This document shows, piece by piece, positions 38,017 through 49,025 of a DNA stretch of 64,000 nucleotides; the first letter of the stretch is position 1, and each line of letters begins with the position of its first letter. Source of the DNA: Streptosporangium sp. NBC_01495 (GTDB lineage: Bacteria > Actinomycetota > Actinomycetes > Streptosporangiales > Streptosporangiaceae); contig NZ_CP109430.1 in NCBI RefSeq assembly GCF_036250735.1, positions 6,200,001-6,264,000 on the forward strand, read 5' to 3'. Position numbers and translations under genes: made by a program. The notes beneath the pieces are model-generated. The model searched no databases. It was given only the letters and a program-made list of their open reading frames with translations, and was not told where the DNA came from.

Positions 38017-39185
38017 CCGTTCACCTTGTTCCTCTCGTACTCGCTCAGGAGGGCGGTGAACTCGGACTCCAGCGTGACGAACTTGGTGAGGCCCTTGGCC
38101 GGGCAGGTGGTCACGAAGAAGAGCCAGTCGCCCTTGGTGGGGTTGAGCGCCGCCTGGATGGCGTCGTCACCCGGGTTGGCGATCGGGCCGGGAGGCAGGC
38201 CTCCGAACTTGTAGGTGTTGTAGGGCGAGGTGCTCTCAAGATCCTTGTGGGAGGACTCGATGCCGTACTTGTTCAGCCCGTACATCACCGTGCTGTCCAT
38301 CCGCAGGTTCATGGGCGGGTTGCCGTCGAGCCGGTTGTAGACGACGCGGGCCACCTTGCCCATGTCCTCCTTGGTGCCGGCCTCCGCCTGGACGATGCTG
38401 GCGATCGTCATGATCTCGTGCGGGGTATGCCCGAGAGCCTTGGCCTTGCTCTGGAGGTCGTCCTTGTCGGCGGTCTCGCTGAAGCGGTCGACCATCTTGG
38501 TCAGGATCTCCGAGGCCGTCATCTTGGGCGTGATCTCGTAGGTGGCCGGGAAGGCGTAACCCTCCAGCTTGCCCCTGGCGTAGGGGGGCAGGCCTAGCTC
38601 ACGAACGTTCCTGGCGGCCTGCTGGAACTCCCGCAGCGGCTTGCCCGTCTTCTCGGAGAGCTGCTTGAGGGTGTCGACCAGGCGCAATCCCTCCTTGAGG
38701 GTGACCTTCTCCCGCAGCCGCTTGTCCGGGTCGAGGAGCTTGACGGCCTCCGCGGCCGCCATCTGCTTGCGCATGGTGTACTCGCCCGGCTGCAGGGAGG
38801 AGCTCTTGCCCGCCTCGGCGACGGCGTTGACGAAGGCCTTGACGCTCTTCACCACGTCCTGGTCCTGCAGGGTCTGGGCGATGTCGGAGGCGTTCTGGCC
38901 GTCCTTGATCTCCACGACGACCTCGCCGGACCCCTTGCCGGTGTAGTCGTCGGGGGTCATCACGTCGCGGACCCAGGTGTAGCCGTAGAAGCCGGCGGCG
39001 CCGACGCCGCCGATCAGGACGATGATCGCGAGCATGGGGGCGAGGAAGCCGCCCCGATTGCGGCGGCGCCTCCTGCGGCGGCCACGCCGGCCTCCGGAGT
39101 CACGGCCTGGAGACGTGTTGGATCCTCGGCGCGACCGACCTTCGTCGTCGGAGCCGACCAGGAAGTCCATATCGAGATCGTTCAT
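38010..39185 (-). CDS. mltG: Endolytic murein transglycosylase MltG
   Basis: 391 residues from ATG 39185 (TTG 39200 would place the ribosome site too close). A long Arg-rich cytoplasmic N-terminus (GGRRGRRRRRRRNRGG) precedes one membrane segment near residues 50-70 (LAPMLAIIVLIGGVGAAGFY). The periplasm-facing YceG domain follows, with GYAFPATYEI and the catalytic glutamate region IVQAEAGTKEDM, then NTYKFGGLPPGPIANPG. It cuts nascent glycan strands to end their elongation. It is followed by aroE. A broken paralogue lies just upstream. Confidence 0.94.
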   Translation of the reverse strand: MNDLDMDFLVGSDDEGRSRRGSNTSPGRDSGGRRGRRRRRRRNRGGFLAPMLAIIVLIGGVGAAGFYGYTWVRDVMTPDDYTGKGSGEVVVEIKDGQNASDIAQTLQDQDVVKSVKAFVNAVAEAGKSSSLQPGEYTMRKQMAAAEAVKLLDPDKRLREKVTLKEGLRLVDTLKQLSEKTGKPLREFQQAARNVRELGLPPYARGKLEGYAFPATYEITPKMTASEILTKMVDRFSETADKDDLQSKAKALGHTPHEIMTIASIVQAEAGTKEDMGKVARVVYNRLDGNPPMNLRMDSTVMYGLNKYGIESSHKDLESTSPYNTYKFGGLPPGPIANPGDDAIQAALNPTKGDWLFFVTTCPAKGLTKFVTLESEFTALLSEYERNKVNGC

Positions 39186-39348
39186 AGAGGCGTTGGCCAA
39201 TCTCCCGCTAGAGACGGCCTGGCGTCAAGCGGGTGTGCCGAACCGAAGGAGAGCACCCGGCCAGACGTCCCGGTGCTCCGGGAGCCGTCGTCTGATCCGC
39301 GGGTGCGGGTCGCCGCCTGCGGCGGAACGGGGAGTATTCCGCCGGGCA

Positions 39349-39896
39349 TCAACGCTTCCCGAGGTGTCTGTTCAGCTCTTCCCGGTATCTCACAAACTCA
39401 CTCTCTGTGTCAGTGAATTTCGTGATTCTATGCTCCAGATTGGTAGTAACAAACCGAAACCAATCACCTTGATCTGGTTGGAGTGCCGTGATCAATGCCT
39501 TCTCCCCGGGATTCGCGATGGTTTTGGCGGCAGGCCGGGTTTGAAGCAGGTGTCGTACGGAGACCTCACCTCGGTGCCCTTCTCCGAAACCTCCGGGGTC
39601 CCGCGCCCCTGCGCGTACGGCACCGTGATGTCCGGCTGGAGCGGCGTCCGGGCCCCGAACCGGTTGTAGATCATTCTAGCGATCTTCGGATGGCCCGGAT
39701 CCCGCCTGCCCTCCGCCTGGACGATGCCCGCCACCGTGGCGGCATCCAAGGGTGACGATCCTTTCTTAGCGGTCCGTTCCCTCAGTTTTAGCTGAGACGC
39801 CACCTGTTTGTAACGTTCCACCATCGCGGCGAGAGCATCCGAAGCGGTCACAAACGTCCTGGCCGCCGGCAGCCGTATCGGCCGAGGAAGGCTCAC
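39349..39896 (-). pseudogene. Truncated, frameshifted mltG paralogue
   Basis: A frame from GTG 39896 (GTGA overlap with ruvX) encodes homology to the second half of MltG: TASDALAAMVERY, TVAGIVQAEGRRDPGHPKIA, MIYNRFGARTPLQPD and SPYDTCFKPGLPP. It stops early at 39492. After a one-base shift near 39519-39526 the homology continues (IANPGEKALITALQPDQGDW, then KFTDTESEFVRYREEL) to a stop at 39349-39351, matching the MltG C-terminus. The first about 200 residues, including the membrane segment, are missing. The 3' part has clearly lower GC than its neighbours. It is most likely a decayed duplicate; a sequencing error or programmed frameshift is possible. Confidence 0.85.
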
Positions 39897-40393
39897 CGGG
39901 CGGTCCCGTCACCCGGCCTTTCGACGTTTCCTCCGCTCGAGGGAGACCCGGCGGGGACGCCGGGGGGCCTGCCGGTGGCGCGTTCGGCGTCCAGCGCGGC
40001 CTGGAGCAGCACGATGGCGGCCGCCTGGTCCACCACGCCGCGCTGGTTCTTCGCCTTCACCCCGCTGGCCCGCAGGCCCTGCTGGGCGGTGACGGTGGTC
40101 AGCCGCTCGTCGAACAGCCGCACCGGGACGGGTGCCAGCCGCAGCGAGATCCGGTTCGCGAAGTCGCGGGCGGCCTCCGCCGCCTGCCCCTCCCGCCCGG
40201 AGAGCGAGGTCGGCAGGCCGACCACCACCTCGACGACCTCGTACTCGGCCGCGATCTCCGCGAGCCGGTCGAGGTCGCCCTTACCGCGCCGGACGGTCTC
40301 CACCGGCGTGGCCAGCAACCCCGAGGGGTCGCTGCGTGCCACGCCGATGCGGACCGAGCCGACGTCGACGCCCAGCCGAATGCCGTTTCTCAT
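39893..40393 (-). CDS. ruvX: Putative pre-16S rRNA nuclease (YqgF/RuvX)
   Basis: 166 residues from ATG 40393 (MRNGIRLGVDVGSVRIG), with GGGGAC upstream; longer in-frame starts lack similarity. The RNase H-like fold shows the catalytic DVGSVRIGVA, VVGLPTSLSGREG, LFDERLTTV and the VDQAAAIVLLQ end. YqgF is involved in final 16S 5' processing and is nearly universal. The C-terminus carries about 25 extra Gly/Pro-rich residues. It sits between alaS and the broken mltG copy. Confidence 0.93.
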   Translation of the reverse strand: MRNGIRLGVDVGSVRIGVARSDPSGLLATPVETVRRGKGDLDRLAEIAAEYEVVEVVVGLPTSLSGREGQAAEAARDFANRISLRLAPVPVRLFDERLTTVTAQQGLRASGVKAKNQRGVVDQAAAIVLLQAALDAERATGRPPGVPAGSPSSGGNVERPGDGTAR

Positions 40394-40445
40394 CGTTTCC
40401 GTCCCCATCCCGGTGCCGGACACGGCGCGGGGGCGTCGTTCCTCA

Positions 40446-43115
<2,670 letters not shown>

Positions 43116-43116
43116 G

Positions 43117-43371
43117 TCAGCGGCCATCCTTTACGTTGGAGTGATAGGGGTTTTCCACGGTGTCGAGCCCGAACCTGGAGCGCAACTCGATTTCCCGCTC
43201 GGCCGCGCCCCGCAGGGCCTCCCCGGCGAGGTCGCGTGCCTGTTCCAGGGTCCCGGCGGCGTTGTGCACGGCCCTTCGGGCCAGGTGGTTCGGGTGCAGT
43301 GCCTGAAGCTTACGCATGACCCACACCGCGCCGAACGCGCCCAGCCCCATGTAGAACAGCCTGCGGATCAT
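43117..43371 (-). CDS. Small conserved actinobacterial protein (DUF6167-like)
   Basis: 84 residues from ATG 43371 (ATGA overlap with the DUF948 gene). An N-terminal hydrophobic/amphipathic stretch (RRLFYMGLGAFGAVWVMRKL) is followed by a helical segment (AAGTLEQARDLAGEALRGAA) and the end NPYHSNVKDGR. It is usually found between a DUF948 gene and alaS in actinomycetes. Function is unknown; it may be membrane-associated. Confidence 0.8.
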   Translation of the reverse strand: MIRRLFYMGLGAFGAVWVMRKLQALHPNHLARRAVHNAAGTLEQARDLAGEALRGAAEREIELRSRFGLDTVENPYHSNVKDGR

Positions 43372-43757
43372 CCCGGGCGCCTCTCCAGCGCCGCGGCGGG
43401 CCTGGCGCGCCTGCGGGCGCCCAGGGCCCTGCGGACGCCGTGGGTGAGGGCCGCGACCTTGATCATCGGACCGGTGACCAGGTTCTGGGTGACGTCGCTG
43501 ACCTTGGCCACATGCCCGCTGACCTGCTTGACGTCCTTGGTGATGGCCTCGATCGCGACCAGCTGCCGGTTGGTCTCGCCGACGGCGGCCGACACGTCCT
43601 CCAGCAGCGGCACGACGCGGTCGCCCAGCTGGGAGACCATCTTGGTGGTCTCGGTGAGCAGCCGGGCCAGCCTGACCATGACGACGGCCATGAAGGAGAC
43701 CAGGATCGCCCAGGCCATCGCGGCGATCAGCCCCGCGACCTCTCCTGCGGTAAGCAT
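43368..43757 (-). CDS. DUF948 membrane-anchored protein
   Basis: 129 residues from ATG 43757 (MLTAGEVAGLIAAMAWAILV). The first 30 residues are a membrane helix. A long amphipathic helix (TTKMVSQLGDRVVPLLEDVS, IEAITKDVKQVSGHVAKVSD) follows, as in DUF948 proteins. The C-terminus is basic. A longer frame to 43847 exists, but the family begins at MLTxGE. It forms an operon with the next small gene and alaS. Confidence 0.85.
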   Translation of the reverse strand: MLTAGEVAGLIAAMAWAILVSFMAVVMVRLARLLTETTKMVSQLGDRVVPLLEDVSAAVGETNRQLVAIEAITKDVKQVSGHVAKVSDVTQNLVTGPMIKVAALTHGVRRALGARRRARPAAALERRPG

Positions 43758-43887
43758 GTGCGGACCCGCTCCCCTCAAAGGTTCATAGGTGACCCCGGCC
43801 ATGGTCGGGCGGATTGGCGAAACCCTATCGTGCCCGATATCACTCATCCCCGCTTACCGCGCGCCCCGGGGTGGCCCTCGCGGGAGG

Positions 43888-45198
43888 CTACTCCCCGCGG
43901 AGGAAGGCGCGGATCCTGGACCAGCGGTCGGCGAAGCCCGCCTCGGCGCCGTGGCGGGTGGGCTGGTAGTAGCGCCGGTCCCTGAGCTCCTCGGGGGCGT
44001 ACTCCTGGCGTACCAGGCCGTGCTCGAATTCGTGGGGGTAGCGGTAGCCCTTGCCGTGGCCGAGCTGCTTGGCCCCGGCGTAGTGGGCGTCGCGCAGGTG
44101 GTTGGGGACGTGGCCGATGTTGCCGCGCCGCACGTCCTCGGAGGCCGCGCCGATGGCGTTGATCACCGCGTTGGACTTGGGGGCCAGCGCGCAGTGGATG
44201 ACGGCCTGGGCCAGGTTGAGCCGCCCCTCCGGCAGGCCGATGAACTCCACCGCCTGGGCGGCGGCCACCGCGACCTGCAGGCAGGTGGGGTCGGCCATGC
44301 CGACGTCCTCGGAGGCGAAGATGACGATCCTGCGAGCGATGAACCGGGGGTCCTCCCCCGCCTCGATCATCCGGGCTAGGTAGTGCAGCGCGGCGTCGGC
44401 GTCGGAGCCCCGCATGCTCTTGATGAAGCCGCTGATCACGTCGTAGTGCTGGTCGCCCTGGCGGTCGTAGCGCACGGCCGCCTTGTCGACCGCCCGCTCC
44501 ACCACCTCGACGGTGACCTCGCCGTCGGCGATCAGCGCGGCGGCCTCCAGGTAGGTGAGCGACCTGCGGGCGTCGCCGCCGGCCAGCCGCACCAGGTGCT
44601 CGGCGGCCTCGGGCGCCAGGCGCACCTTCCCGTCCAGGCCGCGCGGGTCGGTGACGGCACGCTCCAGCACCGCCCGGATGTCGTCCTCCGACAGCGACTC
44701 CAGGGTCAGCAGCAGCGAGCGCGACAGCAGGGGCGAGATGACGGAGAAGAAGGGGTTCTCGGTGGTGGCGCCGATGAAGGTGACCCAGCGGTTCTCCACG
44801 GCGGGCAGCAGGGCGTCCTGCTGCGCCTTGTTGAAGCGGTGCACCTCGTCGACGAACAGGACGGTCTGGCGGCCGGACATGCCCAGCTCGCGCCGGGCCT
44901 GCTCGATGGCCGCGCGGACCTCCTTGACACCCGCCGACACCGCGGAGACCTCCACGAAACGGCGCTTGGTGACACCCGCCACCACGTAGGCGAGGGTGGT
45001 CTTGCCGGTCCCCGGAGGGCCCCAGAGGAACAGCGACATGGGCGCCTCGGCCTCGACGAGGCGGCGCAGCGGCGTGCCGGGGCCCAGCAGGTGCCGCTGG
45101 CCGACCACCTCGTCCAGGCCCCGGGGGCGCATCCGCACCGCCAGGGGCTCCTGGCCGCGATGGGCCTCCTCCGCCGCCGAATCGAACAGGCTGTCCAC
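43888..45198 (-). CDS. rarA: Replication-associated recombination protein A (AAA+ ATPase)
   Basis: 436 residues from GTG 45198. RarA/MgsA is a clamp-loader-like ATPase at stalled replication forks. The Walker A WGPPGTGKTTLAYVVAG is near residue 60, Walker B FVDEVHRFNKAQQD near 115, sensor GATTENPFFSV near 140. The C-terminal tetramerisation part (DVISGFIKSMRGSDADAALH, RRIVIFASEDVGMADP) is complete. The final segment RYYQPTRHGAEAGFADRW is typical. Confidence 0.95.
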   Translation of the reverse strand: MDSLFDSAAEEAHRGQEPLAVRMRPRGLDEVVGQRHLLGPGTPLRRLVEAEAPMSLFLWGPPGTGKTTLAYVVAGVTKRRFVEVSAVSAGVKEVRAAIEQARRELGMSGRQTVLFVDEVHRFNKAQQDALLPAVENRWVTFIGATTENPFFSVISPLLSRSLLLTLESLSEDDIRAVLERAVTDPRGLDGKVRLAPEAAEHLVRLAGGDARRSLTYLEAAALIADGEVTVEVVERAVDKAAVRYDRQGDQHYDVISGFIKSMRGSDADAALHYLARMIEAGEDPRFIARRIVIFASEDVGMADPTCLQVAVAAAQAVEFIGLPEGRLNLAQAVIHCALAPKSNAVINAIGAASEDVRRGNIGHVPNHLRDAHYAGAKQLGHGKGYRYPHEFEHGLVRQEYAPEELRDRRYYQPTRHGAEAGFADRWSRIRAFLRGE

Positions 45199-45270
45199 GC
45201 CTGAGACAGTACCGCCGCCCGATGGAGCCCCCGCCCTCCCGAGACGGTGCGCCTCACCGGCCGGCCGGGC

Positions 45271-45729
45271 TCAGCTCCAGACCGCGGTGGCCCCGCTGTG
45301 CCCGGCCCTTACCACGTAGTAGAGCGCCGCGACGGCCAGGACCACGGTCAGCGCCGAGACCGCGAGCTCGGCCGGGCGGCCGAACCTGTCGCCGCGCGTG
45401 ACGTAGACGAGAGCCAGCGACATCACCCCGAGGGCGAAGGTGACGACCAGCAGCGGGGTGCCGAAGCCCGCGTGCTCGTCGATAAGCTCGCCGAGTTCCC
45501 CGCTGACGGAGGCGAAGCGGCCCTCCTGCAGCGCCTCCCCGCTCTCCTGCGCCACGAAGACGCTCACCGGCACGACCGGGGCGAGCCCGGCCACCGCCCA
45601 GGTGAGCACGGGCCGGGTGCGGGGCGCCAGCGCGTACGCGGCGGCGAGCACCGCGAGGAGCGGCGTCAGAACCACGGCCGCGTGCACGACCAGGGGATGG
45701 AGGGGCAGGCCGAGGATCTCATCGAACAT
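45271..45729 (-). CDS. DUF2231 membrane protein
   Basis: 152 residues from ATG 45729. Four membrane segments are visible (VVHAAVVLTPLLAVLAAAYA, LTWAVAGLAPVVPVSVFVA, LLVVTFALGVMSLALVYV, LAVSALTVVLAVAALYYVV). FDEILGLPLHPLVVHA contains the HPxxVHxP-like His pair typical of DUF2231, which may bind haem or metal. Function is not established. It is divergent from the first cyclophilin gene. Confidence 0.85.
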   Translation of the reverse strand: MFDEILGLPLHPLVVHAAVVLTPLLAVLAAAYALAPRTRPVLTWAVAGLAPVVPVSVFVAQESGEALQEGRFASVSGELGELIDEHAGFGTPLLVVTFALGVMSLALVYVTRGDRFGRPAELAVSALTVVLAVAALYYVVRAGHSGATAVWS

Positions 45730-45930
45730 GGGGGCACTCCGGTTGTGCGTGGTTCATCATCAGCAAGTACGGATCCCACCATGGGCGGGTTATGGAGAGC
45801 GTGAAGAGATCTCGTCTTCCCCTCTGTCCCCATCTGATGAATTCCGCCACTTACGTCCAGCACATGTTAGGGCCGGTACTCTTTTCGCCAGCCCACAAAC
45901 CATGAAACAGCGATCTTGGAGGACATAGCG

Positions 45931-46815
45931 GTGAGCGCCGAGGACCGCCAGAGCCAGCTGGCTCGGGAACACAAAGAGCGGCAGGCGAAGCGTGCTGAGC
46001 AGACGACCACGTCGAAGCGCAACGTCGTCATCGGAGCCGTCGCCGCGGTGGTCGTCGTCGCGGGAGGACTGTTCGCCGGGGTCACCCTCCTCGGAGACGA
46101 CGACGACGCGAAGGCCAAAGCCGCCGCCAGCAGTTCACCGTCTCCTTCGGAGACCCCCGCCGCGACGCCCGAGCCGAGCGTCACGACCGCTCCGACCAAC
46201 ACGAAGTGCGCCTACCGCAAGGACACCAGCGGCAGCCCGATGAAGAACGTGGGCACACCGCCGACCAGGCCCAACCTGAAGCTGAAGACCATGACGATCG
46301 CCACCAACCACGGCAACATCGTGATCGACCTGGCGACCGGGCAGGCCCCCTGCACGGTCAACTCCTTCGCCTTCCTGGCCAAGAAGCACTTCTTCGACAA
46401 CACCAAGTGCCACCGCCTGGCCACCCCGGAGAACTCGGGCCTGAGCCTGCTGCAGTGCGGCGACCCGCAGGCCAAGGCCGACGGGAAGAACCCCACCGAC
46501 GGCCAGGGCAGCTCGGGTTACGTCTACGACAGCGAGAACCTCGGCGGGATCCCGTACACCAGGGGCACGGTCGCGGTCGCCCAGGCCGTCGACGCCGTCA
46601 ACCAGAACGGCAGCCAGTTCTGGATCTCGCTGGGGGACGAGACCCAGCAGGTGGAGAAGGCCTACACGCCCTTCGGCGTCGTCTCCCAGGGCTTGGAGAT
46701 CCTTGACGAGATCTCCAAGGGCGGGTGGATCACCAACCCCGACGACATCACCGGTGACGGCGGCTCCAACGCCCCCAAGATCCCGGTGGTCATCAAGAAC
46801 GTGCGGCTCTCCTAA
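45931..46815 (+). CDS. Membrane-anchored peptidyl-prolyl isomerase (cyclophilin), copy 1
   Basis: 294 residues from GTG 45931 with GGAGGA eight bases upstream. A basic cytoplasmic N-terminus (SQLAREHKERQAKRAEQ) is followed by a membrane anchor near residues 33-53 (VVIGAVAAVVVVAGGLFAG) and a Pro/Ser/Thr linker. The cyclophilin fold then runs from KTMTIATNHGNIVIDLATGQ to PKIPVVIKNVRLS. The active-site FxxxK/HRL region is CHRLATPENSG, with NGSQFWISLGD (usually SQFFI). Two cysteines (near CAYRKD and CTVNSF) could form a disulfide. It probably folds exported proteins outside the membrane. Confidence 0.93.
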   Translation: MSAEDRQSQLAREHKERQAKRAEQTTTSKRNVVIGAVAAVVVVAGGLFAGVTLLGDDDDAKAKAAASSSPSPSETPAATPEPSVTTAPTNTKCAYRKDTSGSPMKNVGTPPTRPNLKLKTMTIATNHGNIVIDLATGQAPCTVNSFAFLAKKHFFDNTKCHRLATPENSGLSLLQCGDPQAKADGKNPTDGQGSSGYVYDSENLGGIPYTRGTVAVAQAVDAVNQNGSQFWISLGDETQQVEKAYTPFGVVSQGLEILDEISKGGWITNPDDITGDGGSNAPKIPVVIKNVRLS

Positions 46816-46844
46816 CCGGACCCGCGGCGGCCCGCCGCCACAGG

Positions 46845-46876
46845 ACGCCCCGGCGGTCGGACGACCGCCGGGGCGT
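46845..46876 (+). terminator. Terminator after cyclophilin copy 1
   Basis: Arms ACGCCCCGGCGGTCG (46845-46859) and CGACCGCCGGGGCGT (46862-46876) are perfectly complementary around a two-base centre and end in TTTCC. It follows the cyclophilin stop by 30 bases. Confidence 0.85.
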
Positions 46877-46921
46877 TTCCACGTCGGCCCCACGGTCCCG
46901 GCGACGGGCACGGCCGGCCCG

Positions 46922-47102
46922 CGGCCCGCACAGACCTCACCGAGGGCCTCCTCGCCCGTACGCCCCGCGCCCTCCGGGTCGTCCGCCCGTCCCGGGCATG
47001 CGGGGCCCGTACGAGACCTCACCACGGCCGTACGCGGGCCGTCCTCGTCCAGTCCCGGGTACACGGCCCGCACAGACCCCAGCGCGGCCGTACGCGGGCC
47101 GT
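46922..47102. repeat. Direct repeats in the cyclophilin-aspS gap
   Basis: The 470-base gap between cyclophilin 1 and aspS holds no supported gene. CGGCCCGCACAGACC occurs at 46922-46936 and 47064-47078. CGGCCGTACGCGGGCCGT occurs at 47025-47042 and 47085-47102, 60 bases apart. Related CCCGTACG and CCCGGG fragments lie between them, giving a decayed tandem array. Confidence 0.75.
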
Positions 47103-47221
47103 GGGCACCCATCGTCCCCAAAGGCCGGAGGAGCCCCGCCGACCGCTCAGGAGGCCCGTGAGGCGCGCGGAGAGCGTCACCGTGGCTCGCCCCCCGGCGG
47201 TTGAGCGGTCCCGGACGCGCC

Positions 47222-47253
47222 GAGGGCCCCCGGAACACCGTCCGGGGGCCCTC
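47222..47253 (-). terminator. Hairpin downstream of aspS
   Basis: A perfect stem GAGGGCCCCCGGA (47222-47234) with TCCGGGGGCCCTC (47241-47253) and a six-base loop. It stands about 35 bases after the aspS stop; no T-run follows. Confidence 0.7.
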
Positions 47254-47288
47254 GTCACACCCGCCTCACCTCCGGGGCGGGCACCGGG

Positions 47289-49025
47289 TCAGGCGTCGGC
47301 CTTGGGCCTGCCGTCGACGCCCGCCTCCTTGCGCTGCTCCACCGTGATCGGGGTGGGCGCGCCGGTCAGCGGGTCGAATCCGGAGGCCGTCTTCGGGAAG
47401 GCGATGACGTCGCGGATGGAGTCGGTGCCGGCCAGGAGCATGCAGATCCGGTCCCAGCCGTAGGCGATGCCGCCGTGCGGCGGCGGGCCGTACTTGAACG
47501 CCTCCAGCAGGAAGCCGAACTTGCTCTCCGCGTCCTCCTTGGAGATGCCCAGCACCTCGAAGACGCGCTGCTGCATCTCGGCCCGGTGGATACGGATCGA
47601 GCCGCCGCCGATCTCCATTCCGTTGCAGACCATGTCGTAGGCGTAGGCCAGGGCCTCGCCGGGGTGGTCCTGGAAGGTGTCGGCCCACTCGGGCTTGGGG
47701 CCGGTGAAGGGGTGGTGGACCGCGGTCCAGCCGCCCTCGCCGTCCTCCTCGAACATGGGGGCGTCGACGATCCACAGGAAGTTCCAGGCCGACTCGTCGA
47801 TCAGGCCGCAGCGACGGCCGATCTCCAGGCGGGCCGCGCCGAGCAGGTCGCGGGAGGCGGAGGCCGCGCCGGCCGCGAAGAAGATCGCGTCACCGGGTGC
47901 CGCGCCCACCTTGGCGGCCAGGCCGGCCGCCTCGGTCTCCGACAGGTTCTTGGCGACCGGCCCGCCGAGCGTGCCGTCCTCGCCCACCAGCACGTAGGCC
48001 AGACCCCTGGCTCCGCGCGACTTGGCCCACTCCTGCCAGGCGTCCAGCTCCTTGCGGGTCTGCGAGGCGCCGCCCGGCATGACCACGGCGCCCACGTACG
48101 GCGCCTGGAACACGCGGAAGGTGGTGCCCGCGAAGAACTCCGTCATCTCGACGAGCTCCTGGCCGAAGCGCAGGTCCGGCTTGTCGGAGCCGTAGCGCGC
48201 CATGGCCTCCCGGTAGGTCATCCGGGGCAGGGGCGTCGGCAGGTCGTAGTCGACCGTCTCCTTCCAGACGCGGCCGATGAGCCGCTCGCCCAGGGCGATG
48301 ACGTCGTCCTGGTCCACGAAGGACATCTCGACGTCGATCTGGGTGAACTCCGGCTGCCGGTCGGCGCGCAGGTCCTCGTCGCGGTAGCACTTGGCGAGCT
48401 GGTAGTAGCGCTCGAGCCCGGCGACCTGGAGAAGCTGCTTGAACAGCTGGGGCGACTGGGGCAGGGCGTACCAGCTGCCCGGCTGGAGCCGGACCGGGAC
48501 CAGGAAGTCGCGGGCGCCCTCCGGGGTCGAGCGGGTCAGCGTCGGGGTCTCGACGTAGGTGAACCCCTGCTCGTTCATCACCTCATGGGCGAGGTAGGTG
48601 GCCCGGGAGCGGATGCGCATGGCGTGCGCGACCTGCTGGCGGCGGATGTCGAGGTAGCGGTACTTCAGCCGCGCCTCCTCCGAGATGCCCGCGGTGCCCT
48701 CGATGGGGAACGGCAGCGGCGCGGACTCGCTGAGCACCTCGACCTCGGAGGCGACGACCTCGATCGCGCCGGTCGGCAGCTCGGGGTTCTCGTTGCCCTC
48801 GGGGCGGACCCGCACCTCTCCGACGACCTTGACGCAGTACTCGGCGCGCAGGCCGTGGGCGTCGTCCTCCTCACGGAAGACCACCTGGGCGGAGCCCGAG
48901 GCGTCACGCAGGTCGATGAAGACCACGCCGCCGTGGTCGCGGCGTCGCGCCACCCACCCGGCGAGCGTCACCCGCTGCCCGGCGTGCTCCTCGCGCAGTG
49001 ATCCCGCTTCGTGCGTGCGGATCAT
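47289..49025 (-). CDS. aspS: Aspartyl-tRNA synthetase
   Basis: 578 residues from ATG 49025, overlapping hisS as ATGA. The N-terminal OB anticodon-binding domain (GQRVTLAGWVARRRDHGGVV) is followed by the class II core: motif 1 near VETPTLTRSTPEGARDFLVP, motif 2 CYRDEDLRADRQPEFTQID, and motif 3 GIAYGWDRICMLLAGTDSIR, with the bacterial GAD insertion between. It charges tRNA-Asp. No gatCAB genes are in the window, so whether it also makes Asp-tRNA-Asn cannot be judged. Confidence 0.97.
   Translation of the reverse strand: MIRTHEAGSLREEHAGQRVTLAGWVARRRDHGGVVFIDLRDASGSAQVVFREEDDAHGLRAEYCVKVVGEVRVRPEGNENPELPTGAIEVVASEVEVLSESAPLPFPIEGTAGISEEARLKYRYLDIRRQQVAHAMRIRSRATYLAHEVMNEQGFTYVETPTLTRSTPEGARDFLVPVRLQPGSWYALPQSPQLFKQLLQVAGLERYYQLAKCYRDEDLRADRQPEFTQIDVEMSFVDQDDVIALGERLIGRVWKETVDYDLPTPLPRMTYREAMARYGSDKPDLRFGQELVEMTEFFAGTTFRVFQAPYVGAVVMPGGASQTRKELDAWQEWAKSRGARGLAYVLVGEDGTLGGPVAKNLSETEAAGLAAKVGAAPGDAIFFAAGAASASRDLLGAARLEIGRRCGLIDESAWNFLWIVDAPMFEEDGEGGWTAVHHPFTGPKPEWADTFQDHPGEALAYAYDMVCNGMEIGGGSIRIHRAEMQQRVFEVLGISKEDAESKFGFLLEAFKYGPPPHGGIAYGWDRICMLLAGTDSIRDVIAFPKTASGFDPLTGAPTPITVEQRKEAGVDGRPKADA

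Noticed and set aside
39492..39896. Programmed frameshift in the MltG-like gene
   Set aside because: The sequence at the shift (CCAAAACC) is not a classical slippery heptamer, and the N-terminus is also missing, so decay or a sequencing error is simpler; kept only as a possibility.
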